The notes under the pieces: model-generated
The model's input: only the letters and a program-made list of their open reading frames with translations
The model's database searches: none
What the model was told of the DNA's origin: nothing
From: Christensenella sp. UBA4263
Lineage (GTDB): Bacteria > Bacillota > Clostridia > Christensenellales > Aristaeellaceae
Direction of reading: 5' to 3'
Length of the DNA stretch: 19,708 nucleotides
Assembly (NCBI GenBank): GCA_002395225.1
Contig: DGWH01000095.1
Coordinates: 1-19,708 of the forward strand
Part shown: positions 6,374 through 14,092 of the stretch, piece after piece
How positions within the stretch are numbered: position 1 is the stretch's first letter
Layout: each line of letters begins with the position of its first letter
Position numbers and translations under genes: made by a program

Positions 6374-8143
6374 TCAGTCCATGTACGCGTAGTTCCAGAT
6401 GACGTCGCCGGTGGCAAGACGGATTACGTTGTGCACGTTCGGCTTGAGCATCTGAGCGGTGGTGTAGTAGTAGAGCGGGTTCACGCCGCCGGTAGCCATG
6501 AGGACCTTCTCCGCCTCAGCGGCCAGCTTGGCGCGCTCGGCAGGATCGGTAGCGGCCTTGATGGCGTCGACCAGAGCATCATAGGCATCGGCCCAGGTCT
6601 TGTCGCCGTCCATGCCCCAGTAAGCGCCCATGCCGGCGTCCTTGGTGACCTCGCTGTTGCGGGTGTAATCGCCGATTTCACGGCCAAGACGCGGATAGTT
6701 GTTGCCGGAGTTGGAGATGAAGATCTCGAGGAAGTTGACCACATCGTTGAAGTCAGCAATCCATCCCATACGGGCGGCCTCTGCGTCGCCGGCCTTCAGC
6801 TTGGTCTGCAGGGTAGCCCAGGCTTCCTGATTGACCACGCCGGTGATGCCGAAGCGGTTCCAGGTCTCCTGAACATACTGGATGATCAGGGCGTTGTTGC
6901 CGCTGTTGTTGAACGCGAACTCGATGGACGGGAAGTCGGTGAACTTGATGTCGCCGGCCTCGATGGTGCCGGTGTGCGGATAGCCGAGGTCAACCAGGGT
7001 CTGCAGGGCTTCCACCTGGTCCACGGTCAGGTCGGGGTTGACATCAGAGAGCTCGTTGGTGCCGGTGTACCAGGTGCCGTAATCTGCACAGGCGCGGACG
7101 TCAGCATTGAGACCATCGGAGAGCTCCTTGGGGAAGAAGCCGGTGGCGGCCACTTCGCCGCCCTTGGTGACATAGGTAACGATCTCGTCGCGGTTGACCA
7201 GCTGGCCAAGAGCGAAACGGGCTTTGCTCTGCTCCTGAACGGTGAGCTGCTTTGAAGCGGGGCTCATGTCCTTGTAGACGTTGAACAGGATGTAATAGGT
7301 GCCCAGCGTCGGATAGAACTCCAGCTCGCCCGGATAGGTGGCATTCAGACGATCATACTCGGAGGAGGAGATGGACTGAATGTACTGAACGGTGTTGTTT
7401 TCATACGCGGTCAGGATAGCGGTGTTGTCCTCGGAGAGGTAGAACTCGATGCCGGCCAGCTTGACGGCGTCTGCATTCCAGTAGTAGGGGTTCTTTTCGA
7501 AAACGATGACATCATCGACCGCATACTTGGTCATCTTGAAGGCGCCGAGGCCCACATAGGTCTCAGGATTGGTTGCCCAGATGCCCTCGTTGTCTGCCAG
7601 ATCCACGCGGACCGGGTAGAACGGAACGAATGCGCACAGGTCGAGGAAGTAGGCGCAGGGCTGCGGGAGATGCACGACGAAGGTACGGGCGGCATCATCC
7701 ACGTCGATGGCCAGGGTGCCGTCTTCGTTGCGGGAGATGACATCAAACAGGAAGCCGTAGTCAGCACCGAGCTCGGCGGAGGCGGCGCGCTCCCAGGAGG
7801 CCTTGATCTGTGAGGCGGTGGCATCCGTGCCATCGGACCACTTGAGGCCCTCACGCAGAACGAAGCTGTAGGTGAGGCCGTCTTCGGAAATCTCATAGGA
7901 CTCGGCCAGTTCCGGTGCCATGACCGGTTCGCCGGCTTCGTTGTACTGGAATCCGGTCAGGCCTGCAAAGGCGCTGCGGATGATGTTGGAACCGGCAGAG
8001 GCGCTGTTCAGAGCCGGATCCATGGACAGCGGGGTGCCGCCGCCAAGGAATAGCTTGATGACCTGGCCGTCTTCCGCGGATGCGAAGGACATGACACTCA
8101 GCATGAGAACCAGTGCCATCATGAGGACGACGAATTTCTTCAT
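6374..8143 (-). CDS. oppA: Oligopeptide/dipeptide ABC transporter solute-binding protein (SBP family 5)
   Basis: The 589-residue protein captures peptides, or less often oligosaccharides, outside the cell and delivers them to OppBC. The start is the ATG of MKKFVVLMMAL, 7 nt after GGGAGG; an upstream in-frame extension has no support. Residues 1-23 are a signal peptide ending in SFASA, followed by EDGQ. There is no lipobox cysteine, so the protein is predicted to be soluble and not lipid-anchored. From about residue 30 the family-5 pattern is clear (GGGTPLSMDPALNS, then a long domain including LREGLKWSDGT, PCAYFLDLCA and NPYYWNAD). It is the last gene of the operon, 55 bp after oppF and just before the terminator, allowing extra expression from a processed mRNA end. 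Confidence 0.92.
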   Translation of the reverse strand: MKKFVVLMMALVLMLSVMSFASAEDGQVIKLFLGGGTPLSMDPALNSASAGSNIIRSAFAGLTGFQYNEAGEPVMAPELAESYEISEDGLTYSFVLREGLKWSDGTDATASQIKASWERAASAELGADYGFLFDVISRNEDGTLAIDVDDAARTFVVHLPQPCAYFLDLCAFVPFYPVRVDLADNEGIWATNPETYVGLGAFKMTKYAVDDVIVFEKNPYYWNADAVKLAGIEFYLSEDNTAILTAYENNTVQYIQSISSSEYDRLNATYPGELEFYPTLGTYYILFNVYKDMSPASKQLTVQEQSKARFALGQLVNRDEIVTYVTKGGEVAATGFFPKELSDGLNADVRACADYGTWYTGTNELSDVNPDLTVDQVEALQTLVDLGYPHTGTIEAGDIKFTDFPSIEFAFNNSGNNALIIQYVQETWNRFGITGVVNQEAWATLQTKLKAGDAEAARMGWIADFNDVVNFLEIFISNSGNNYPRLGREIGDYTRNSEVTKDAGMGAYWGMDGDKTWADAYDALVDAIKAATDPAERAKLAAEAEKVLMATGGVNPLYYYTTAQMLKPNVHNVIRLATGDVIWNYAYMD

Positions 8144-8198
8144 GGTTTTTCCTCCCAAAGTAGTATATTTGTTCACGCCTTTCGGCGGGGAACACGAA

Positions 8199-9179
8199 TC
8201 AGATGTGATGACAGGCAACAAAATGACCGGGTGCCGCCTCTTTCATCTCCGGGCACCTCCGGGCGCATTCCTCCGTTGCCCGGGAACAGCGGGTCCGGAA
8301 CGGACAACCGCTGGGCATCTTGAGGGGACTGGGTACATCCCCCTCCAGCACGATGCGCTGCTGCTTGCGGCTCTCCCGCGGATCCGGAAGGGGAACCGCG
8401 CTCATGAGGGAGATGGTATAGGGATGCAGCGGGTGATGGGTCAGCTCGTTGGAGGAGGCCAGCTCCATCATGTGCCCCAGATACATGACCGCAATGCGGT
8501 TTGAAATATGCTTGACGACGCTGATATCGTGGGCGATGAACAGGTAGGTCAGGCCCAGCTGCTGCTGGAGATCCTCCAGCATGTTGATGACCTGTGCCTG
8601 AATGGACACATCCAGGGCGGAAACCGGCTCATCACAGACGATGAATTCCGGCTGGGAGGCTAGGGCACGGGCGATGCCGATGCGCTGCCGCTGTCCGCCG
8701 GAAAACTCATGGGCATAGCGGGTGGCATGCTCGGTATTGAGTCCCACCAGACTCATCAGCTCGCGGATGCGGTCCTCCCGGGCCTTTTTATTCGGGCAGA
8801 GATGGTGCACATCAATGGGCTCCGCCACGATGTCGGCCACCGTCATGCGGGGATTGAGCGAGGAATAGGGATCCTGGAACACCATCTGGGCGCGACGGCG
8901 GTAACTGTGCAGCGCCTGGGTGCCTTCAATTTTGGTTCCGTCAAACCAGATCTCCCCCTCCGTGGGCTTGTACAGATGTAGCATGGTCCGTCCGACCGTC
9001 GTCTTGCCGCAGCCGCTTTCGCCCACCAGACCCAGGGTTTCTCCCTTTTCAATTTCAAAGGAGACATCGTCCACGGCCTTCAGCATGGTTTTCTTAAAGA
9101 GGCCGGTGGAGACGGGGAAGTACTGCTTGAGGTGACGAACCTGAACCAGCGGGGCTGTGCGCTTGTCACTCACGGCCAT
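8199..9179 (-). CDS. oppF: Oligopeptide ABC transporter ATP-binding protein OppF/DppF
   Basis: This 326-residue ATPase powers import through OppBC as partner of OppD. Key motifs are Walker A GESGCGKTT (53-61), Q-loop FQDPYSSLNP (Gln102), signature FSGGQRQR (from 159), Walker B FIVCDEP with Glu184, D-loop SALD and switch His217. The C-terminal OppF/DppF-type extension carries the conserved cysteines (GCPFRTRCSRATEECARRC). The gene overlaps the end of oppD by 14 bp, indicating translational coupling. The annotated ATG lies only 3 nt after GGAGG, while a GTG two codons later has the usual 9-nt spacing, so the true start may be MAVS or the GTG at 9173. Confidence 0.95.
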   Translation of the reverse strand: MAVSDKRTAPLVQVRHLKQYFPVSTGLFKKTMLKAVDDVSFEIEKGETLGLVGESGCGKTTVGRTMLHLYKPTEGEIWFDGTKIEGTQALHSYRRRAQMVFQDPYSSLNPRMTVADIVAEPIDVHHLCPNKKAREDRIRELMSLVGLNTEHATRYAHEFSGGQRQRIGIARALASQPEFIVCDEPVSALDVSIQAQVINMLEDLQQQLGLTYLFIAHDISVVKHISNRIAVMYLGHMMELASSNELTHHPLHPYTISLMSAVPLPDPRESRKQQRIVLEGDVPSPLKMPSGCPFRTRCSRATEECARRCPEMKEAAPGHFVACHHI

Positions 9180-10188
9180 TCACCTCCTCATCAGCTTCCG
9201 GACGCTCGGCGTAACAGCGATTTTCCTTGACATTCATCCAGCAGGCGGACAGATGATCCCGTCCCACCCAGTATTCCTTTGGTTTTTCCTGAAGACAGAT
9301 CTTCATGGCTGCATCACAGCGGGGGGCAAACGGACAGCCCTTGGGCATGTTGAGCAGATCAATGGGGGTGCCCGTAATGGGAATCAGGCGGTTTTTCTCA
9401 TCGTCATTCATGTGCGGAATGGAGCGCATGAGGCCACGGGTGTATTCGTGCATGGGGTGGTAGAAAATCTCATCCGTGGTTCCCCGCTCGCAGACGCCGC
9501 CGGCGTACATGACGATGACCTCGTCGCAGATCTGGGCGATGACGCCCATGTCATGGGTGATCATGATGATGGCCATTCCCAGCTCTTTCTGCAGGCGCAG
9601 CATGAGTTCCAGAATCTGTGCCTGAATGGTGACATCCAGGGCGGTGGTGGGCTCATCCGCGATGAGGATATCCGGTTCACAGGCCAGGGCCATGGCGATC
9701 ATGACGCGCTGACGCATGCCGCCGGAGAGCTCGAAAGCATACTGCTCAAGCCGCTTTTCCGGCTCCGAGATGCCCACCAGATTCAGCATTTCAATGGCAC
9801 GCTGCTGGGCCTGTTCCCGGGTCCGGTCGGTATGCAGCAAGATGGCCTCCATCAGCTGGTTGCCGATGGTAAAGGTGGGATTGAGGCTGGTCATGGGGTC
9901 CTGGAAGATGATGCTGATCTTGTTGCCGCGGATCCTGCGCATTTCCTCATCCGAGAGGCCCACCAGTTCCTGGCCGTGCAGCTTAATGGAGCCGGAGACG
10001 ATCCGGCCCGGATGGGTCAGGATCTGCAGGATGGAATAGGCGGTGACGGACTTGCCGCTGCCGCTTTCCCCGACGATGCCCAGCACCTTGCCCTTTTCCA
10101 GGTTAAACGACAGGCCGTTGACGGCCTTGACCTCACCGGAGGGAGTGAAAAAAGAGGTATGAAGGTCTTTCACTTCAAGCATACTCAT
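9166..10188 (-). CDS. oppD: Oligopeptide ABC transporter ATP-binding protein OppD/DppD
   Basis: This 340-residue ATPase is the OppD-type subunit. It shows Walker A GESGSGKS (40-47), Q-loop FQDPMTSLNP (Gln96), signature LSGGMRQR (154-161), Walker B ILIADEP with Glu179, D-loop TALD and switch His212. The C-terminal extension (GCPFAPRCDAAMKIC) has the cysteine pattern shared with OppF. In some peptide-importer structures this region binds a metal cluster; that is not visible here. The start ATG follows GGGAGG by 8 nt. It sits 18 bp after oppC and overlaps oppF. Confidence 0.95.
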   Translation of the reverse strand: MSMLEVKDLHTSFFTPSGEVKAVNGLSFNLEKGKVLGIVGESGSGKSVTAYSILQILTHPGRIVSGSIKLHGQELVGLSDEEMRRIRGNKISIIFQDPMTSLNPTFTIGNQLMEAILLHTDRTREQAQQRAIEMLNLVGISEPEKRLEQYAFELSGGMRQRVMIAMALACEPDILIADEPTTALDVTIQAQILELMLRLQKELGMAIIMITHDMGVIAQICDEVIVMYAGGVCERGTTDEIFYHPMHEYTRGLMRSIPHMNDDEKNRLIPITGTPIDLLNMPKGCPFAPRCDAAMKICLQEKPKEYWVGRDHLSACWMNVKENRCYAERPEADEEVNGRE

Positions 10189-10206
10189 CGTTTTGTCCTC
10201 CCTTCC

Positions 10207-11250
10207 TTATGAGCGCAGCTTGGGATCGAAGGCATCCCTGAGGCCGTTTCCCAGCAGATTGAAGGAGAGAACAATGAGGAAGATGGAAAGGGCAGGGAAG
10301 ATCAGCTGATAGGGGTAGGAGCGCAGACCGGTCCGGGCATCCGATGCGAGGGAGCCCAGGGAGGGCATGGGAATGGAGACGCCCAGACCCAGGAAGCTGA
10401 GGAAGCTTTCGGTAAAGATGGCACTGGGGATCTGCATGGCAGCGATGATGATGATGACCGAGACGCAGTTGGGGATCATGTGCTTGAGGATGATCCGGGC
10501 CGGCGAGGCGCCTATGGCCTTTGAGGCCAGGACGTATTCCTGTTCCTTGATGGAGAGGATCTGGCCGCGCACCTGTCTGGCCATGGAGACCCAGTAGAGA
10601 AGACCGAAGACGATGAAGATGGACACCATGCCGGCGCCGAGGCGGGCAATGAGGGAATTATTGGAGGTGGACACCCAGTCCTTGATGGCCACGGAGAGGA
10701 GGATGACGATGAGGACATCCGGCAGTGAATAAATGATATCCACGATGCGCATCATGATCATGTCCACCTTTCCGCCGAAATAGCCGGAAATGGACCCGTA
10801 GATGATGCCGATGACAATGACGATCAGGGCGGAGAAGATGCCGACCAGAAGGGAGATCCGTGTGCCGTAGATGACGCGGATGGCGTAGTCACGGCCCAGG
10901 GCATCCGTGCCCATGATGTGCGGGAAAACCTTGAAGCCCTTGTCAATCTTGGCCTGTTCCTTGGCACTGTACTGGAACGGGGCCAGATTCTGGGCGGTAA
11001 CATCCTGCTTGGTATAGGTATAGGGGTAGAAATTGGGGACGATGAAGGCGATCAGCATGATGATCACGATGACGGCTAGGGAAATCATGGCGATATGGTT
11101 TTTGCGCAGGCGGCGCATGGCGTCCCGCATGAAGGAGACGGATTCACGCATGGTTACCTGCTGGGCTTTTTCCTCCTCTGTCGCCTTTTCAAACAGATTC
11201 GGGTCCACCTGCAGACTCAGCGGATTTTTAAACTTTCGATTTTCAGACAT
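10207..11250 (-). CDS. oppC: Oligopeptide ABC transporter permease OppC
   Basis: The 347-residue membrane protein is the second half of the translocation pore. It starts with a long cytoplasmic N-terminus, then the OppC-type first membrane segment (HIAMISLAVIVIIMLIAFIV at about 50-70). An extracellular loop containing HIMGTDALGRDYAIRVIYG follows, then five further hydrophobic segments. The cytoplasmic coupling loop that contacts the ATPases is visible as EYVLASKAIGASPARIILKH. The C-terminal SFNLLGNGLRDAFDPKLR is typical of the family. The ATG is preceded by GAGGAAA. It lies 27 bp after oppB. Confidence 0.94.
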   Translation of the reverse strand: MSENRKFKNPLSLQVDPNLFEKATEEEKAQQVTMRESVSFMRDAMRRLRKNHIAMISLAVIVIIMLIAFIVPNFYPYTYTKQDVTAQNLAPFQYSAKEQAKIDKGFKVFPHIMGTDALGRDYAIRVIYGTRISLLVGIFSALIVIVIGIIYGSISGYFGGKVDMIMMRIVDIIYSLPDVLIVILLSVAIKDWVSTSNNSLIARLGAGMVSIFIVFGLLYWVSMARQVRGQILSIKEQEYVLASKAIGASPARIILKHMIPNCVSVIIIIAAMQIPSAIFTESFLSFLGLGVSIPMPSLGSLASDARTGLRSYPYQLIFPALSIFLIVLSFNLLGNGLRDAFDPKLRS

Positions 11251-11277
11251 ATGCTTTCCTCTATTCCATGTCTTGAC

Positions 11278-12204
11278 TCAGGCCAGATCAATACGCGGAT
11301 CGACCACTTTGTACAGGATATCGGCAATGAAGTTCATCATGATAATGATGGTGGCCAGGAAAATGGTGACGCCCATGATCATCATGTAGTCGGTGCGAAG
11401 CATGCTGTTGGTAAACAGCCGTCCAAGACCGGGAACGGAGAAGATGTTCTCAACCACCATGGAACCGGTCAGAATGTAGGCCATCATGGGGCCGGCATAG
11501 GTAATGACCGGGGTCAGCGTATTCTTGAGTGCATGCTTGAAAATGACCTTGCTGCGTTTGACGCCCTTGGCCCGGGCGGTCCGGATATAATCCTGTCCCA
11601 GCACATCCAGCATGGAGGAGCGCTGCAGGCGGGTGACATAGGCCATGGGGTAGAGGCAGAGGGAGATGACGGGGAGAATGAGGCCGCCCGGCTGATTGCC
11701 CATGGAGGGGAGCCAGCCCAGCTGCAGGGCAAAAACAAGCAGCAGTATGGTGGCCAGAACAAAACTGGGCATGGCCACCAGTGCGGTGGTAATGACCTGG
11801 ATGATCTTATCCAGCAGCTTTCCCCGCTGAAGGGCGGCCATGGAACCCAGGATGACGCCGAAAATCAGGGCGATGACCCCGGCGGTCAGGCCAATGCGGG
11901 CGGAATAGGAAAAGCCGCCGATAATGAGATCAATGACCGTATTGCCCACCCAGCCGGTGGAGAGGCCGAAGTCGCCGTGGAGGATGTTCCACAGGTAGTT
12001 CATAAACTGAACCGGAACCGGTTTGTCAAACCCGTATTTGGCCTCCAGCGCGGCGATAACCGCATCACTTTTGGCTTTTTCCGAACTGAACGGGCTTGCC
12101 GGAATGGCATGCATGACAAAAAAGGTGATGGCGATGACCAGAAAGATGGTCAGCAGTGCCATCAGGAACCGTTTCAACAGGTATGTAAGAAACTTATCGT
12201 TCAT
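11278..12204 (-). CDS. oppB: Oligopeptide ABC transporter permease OppB
   Basis: The 308-residue permease is the first gene of the operon. The chosen start is the ATG of MNDKFLTYLLKRFLMALLTI, which follows GAGGAGCGTAAAG; a longer upstream frame is not supported and would cross the promoter. The protein has the OppB/DppB signature: an N-terminal membrane helix, an extracellular loop with GFDKPVPVQFMNYLWNI and GDFGLS, then five membrane helices. The coupling motif is YIRTARAKGVKRSKVIFKHA. The C-terminus ADILYKVVDPRI is typical. With OppC it forms the channel for peptides or similar oligomers. Confidence 0.94.
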   Translation of the reverse strand: MNDKFLTYLLKRFLMALLTIFLVIAITFFVMHAIPASPFSSEKAKSDAVIAALEAKYGFDKPVPVQFMNYLWNILHGDFGLSTGWVGNTVIDLIIGGFSYSARIGLTAGVIALIFGVILGSMAALQRGKLLDKIIQVITTALVAMPSFVLATILLLVFALQLGWLPSMGNQPGGLILPVISLCLYPMAYVTRLQRSSMLDVLGQDYIRTARAKGVKRSKVIFKHALKNTLTPVITYAGPMMAYILTGSMVVENIFSVPGLGRLFTNSMLRTDYMMIMGVTIFLATIIIMMNFIADILYKVVDPRIDLA

Positions 12205-12246
12205 CTTTACGCTCCTCAGGTACCCTTCGCTAAAAATTTCCTTTTG

Positions 12247-12275
12247 ATTATATTGGGAATGCAACAATTCGTCAA
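12247..12275 (-). promoter_or_regulatory. Near-consensus sigma-A promoter of the opp operon
   Basis: On the minus strand TTGACG, a 17-nt spacer and a perfect TATAAT are present. Transcription should start near 12240, giving a leader of about 36 nt with a strong ribosome binding site before oppB. No attenuator-like hairpin is seen in the leader, so control should act at initiation. Confidence 0.88.
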
Positions 12276-12292
12276 GCCTGAATTTTCCATAC

Positions 12293-12310
12293 TGCCGCAG
12301 TGACGCGGCA
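12293..12310. promoter_or_regulatory. Palindrome between the divergent opp and yaiI promoters
   Basis: TGCCGC and GCGGCA are exact 6-bp arms around a 6-nt centre. The site sits about 18-20 nt from the -35 boxes of both divergent promoters. That position would suit an activator or repressor site acting on either. No matching regulator gene is adjacent, so the role is inference. Confidence 0.35.
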
Positions 12311-12330
12311 TCATCGCAGCCGGCGGCGGT

Positions 12331-12359
12331 TTGCTTAAAACCCCGACAGATGGTATACT
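12331..12359 (+). promoter_or_regulatory. Promoter of the DUF188-ECF gene pair
   Basis: TTGCTT, a 17-nt spacer and TATACT form a good sigma-A promoter pointing rightwards. The predicted start is near 12366, leaving a leader of about 65 nt. Confidence 0.65.
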
Positions 12360-12431
12360 GACCGGGCTGCGCAGGTCCGGATGCTCCGGCCTTTGGCAAA
12401 ACAGGACAAAACGGGAGTTACATAAAAGAAA

Positions 12432-12896
12432 ATGACACTTTATGTCGATGCAGATGCCTGCCCGGCAATTCGAATGATTGAGATCACTGCCGCGGCCTTC
12501 CATGTGCCGGTGGTGCTGCTTTGCGACGAGCACCATGTACTGACCTCTGACACCAGCCGCATTGTGACGGTGGCCTCGGGCAGGGACGCAGTGGACCTTG
12601 CGCTGGTGAACCGGTGCAGCCGGGGGGATCTTGTCATCACGCAGGATTATGGTGTGGCGGCACTGGCGCTGGGAAAAGGGGTGTATGCCCTCAATCCCTC
12701 CGGGAAGCAGTACACGGATGAGAATATTTCGGGGCTCCTGATGGACCGCCATCTGGCCGGAAAAGCCCGGCGAAGCGGCAAACATCATCTGCGGGGACCG
12801 GCCCGGCGGACGGAGGAGGATGACCGCCGTCTCCGGGAAAGTCTAGAGCGGCTGCTCCGGGAAAAGACCAGCATGGAGGAGGAAGCAGACAGATGA
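12432..12896 (+). CDS. YaiI/YqxD family protein (DUF188)
   Basis: The 154-residue protein is of typical length for this widespread family of unknown function. The hallmark YVDADACP (residues 4-11) opens the protein, and the second conserved block VITQDYGVAALALGKG follows at about 68-83. The acidic residues in both blocks resemble a PIN/NYN-like nuclease arrangement, and a nuclease role has been suggested for the family; it is not proven. The last 50 residues are rich in Arg, Glu and Lys and likely form a charged helix. The ribosome binding site is weak (GGGAG about 14 nt before the ATG). The stop codon overlaps the start of the next gene as ATGA, so the two are translationally coupled. Confidence 0.9.
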   Translation: MTLYVDADACPAIRMIEITAAAFHVPVVLLCDEHHVLTSDTSRIVTVASGRDAVDLALVNRCSRGDLVITQDYGVAALALGKGVYALNPSGKQYTDENISGLLMDRHLAGKARRSGKHHLRGPARRTEEDDRRLRESLERLLREKTSMEEEADR

Positions 12897-13432
12897 GATA
12901 CGCAAAGACCGTTGTGATCATGGCCGTGGGAATTGGCCTGTATTATCTTCTGGGACGCTTTGCGGCCATTCCCGGACCGGTGCCGGGCACTTTTTTGACC
13001 ATGCAGTTTGCCGTTCTGGCCGTACTGGCGGCCCTGTCCGGCTCGGTGACCGGCGGCCTGACCGGCTTTTTGGGCCAGCTGCTGCTGGATCTCAGTGCCG
13101 GCGGAATTCTCTTAAGCCGGGTCCTGCCCGCCGGCATATACGGGATACTGGCCGGTCAGCTCTGCGGCATGCTGGGGATCGAAAAAGGCGAACTGTCGGT
13201 CAGGGATCTCCTGATTTTCGCCGGCTTCCAGCTGGCGGCACATGCAGCCGCCTGGTTTCTGGCCGCTCCCTGCCTCGATATTTTCCTTTACGGAAAACCG
13301 CTGGAGGAGGCCTTTTGGCATGGACTGGCCACGGGCATCACGCACATGGTCACAACAGTACTGACCGGCACGGTACTTTGCCTGGTAGTGGCCACCGTGC
13401 GGCAGGGAAATCCGCCGGAGGATTCTCTGTGA
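12893..13432 (+). CDS. ECF-transporter S-component-like membrane protein
   Basis: The 179-residue protein has about five or six hydrophobic segments and the look of a small ECF vitamin-transporter S component. The pattern of an N-terminal helix, then ALSGSVTGGLTGFLGQLLLD and an LPAGIYGILAGQLCGML segment resembles UPF0397/YpuE-type S components. Such proteins bind a vitamin, metal chelate or similar ligand and use a shared energising module (EcfA, EcfA', EcfT) encoded elsewhere; none is in this window. The ATG follows GGAGGAGGAAG and overlaps the DUF188 stop. The ligand cannot be assigned, and another small membrane family is possible. Confidence 0.75.
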   Translation: MRYAKTVVIMAVGIGLYYLLGRFAAIPGPVPGTFLTMQFAVLAVLAALSGSVTGGLTGFLGQLLLDLSAGGILLSRVLPAGIYGILAGQLCGMLGIEKGELSVRDLLIFAGFQLAAHAAAWFLAAPCLDIFLYGKPLEEAFWHGLATGITHMVTTVLTGTVLCLVVATVRQGNPPEDSL

Positions 13433-13904
13433 CAGTGCCCGGTGCGTCTGGTCTGGCGCGTTGATGGCAGCGGGCTTCTGCAGCTTCCGAGAGGATCCCG
13501 GCGGCGCCTTTTCGTGACAGACGGATGCGCTGAGGCGGCAGGCATTTGCAGCCGACAGACCGGAATGAGCACACTTATGAACGAAGTGGAGGAGAATGCT
13601 TCTGTCTGGAGCGAAAATGGATAGAAAATGGATGCTGGTGTACTTTATACGACAATAATTTTACGCAATGTGGATAGAAAAGGACGGAACACGGACCGGA
13701 TGGCGTGTAGCCGGGGACTGAACAGCTTTCAGAAACGAAACCGGCCTGGGGGGCCGGTCATCGTACCTGGTCTTGTCCAGGATCCCAACGCTTTAAGCAC
13801 ATCGGCGGAGGAATATAGTCCTATTTTCGGTTCCATTACGTCGTATCTCTTTGAAGTCATTTCTTTCGTTCAAGCTGTTTTTCTGTGCATAGCCTGAGAC
13901 AAAG
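13433..13904. other. Gene-poor stretch after the ECF-like gene
   Basis: I find no convincing gene. The same frame as the ECF-like gene stays open to 13897 except for its TGA stop and one TAG (13622-13624), but the translation is arginine-rich, low in motifs and lacks a good ribosome binding site. The stretch holds two copies of TGGATAGAAAA (13618-13628 and 13671-13681), and a GC-rich hairpin ACCGGCC-TGGGG-GGCCGGT at 13740-13758 with no T-tract. It may be a decayed gene or a long untranslated tail. Confidence 0.45.
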
Positions 13905-13951
13905 AAAAACCTCCGCACCCTCATTCCGCAGGCTGGAATGGGGATTGGAGG
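13904..13951 (-). terminator. Second terminator-like hairpin of the GH105 operon
   Basis: An imperfect stem of CCTCC/GGAGG and CATTCC/GGAATG pairs around a 7-nt loop is followed, on the minus strand, by TTTTTCTTTG. It lies about 140 nt beyond the GH105 stop codon and would back up the first terminator. Confidence 0.55.
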
Positions 13952-14026
13952 GCAAATCACAGCAGGTCATACGACTGAAAGGTTAGTTGACAACAGCCAC
14001 TTATTTTCACTTGGTTCAGCATTTAG

Positions 14027-14056
14027 CAAAGGCTCCTGATATTTCAGGAGCCTTTG
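14027..14056. terminator. Terminator hairpin downstream of the GH105 gene
   Basis: CAAAGGCTCCTGA and TCAGGAGCCTTTG form a perfect 13-bp stem with a 4-nt loop, 36 nt after the GH105 stop. The flanking T-tract is short on both strands (CCTTTG), with more T residues 7 nt further on the plus strand. It probably ends the minus-strand operon and may also stop rightward transcripts from the DUF188-ECF pair. Confidence 0.75.
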
Positions 14057-14092
14057 TAAAACCTTTTTGATTTGATTTCAGACTTTTTGCCC

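Noticed and set aside
11095..12303. A 402-codon plus-strand open frame over oppB and oppC
   Set aside because: It has a His/Gly/Asp-rich composition typical of the antisense of membrane-protein genes and would cross the opp promoter.
13442..13897. Two same-frame open stretches split by one TAG, suggesting readthrough or a recoded stop
   Set aside because: The translation is motif-poor and arginine-rich, start signals are weak, and no recoding element or conserved domain is seen.
13987..13992. Perfect TTGACA -35 box on the plus strand
   Set aside because: No acceptable -10 element lies 16-18 nt downstream, and the next structure is a terminator.
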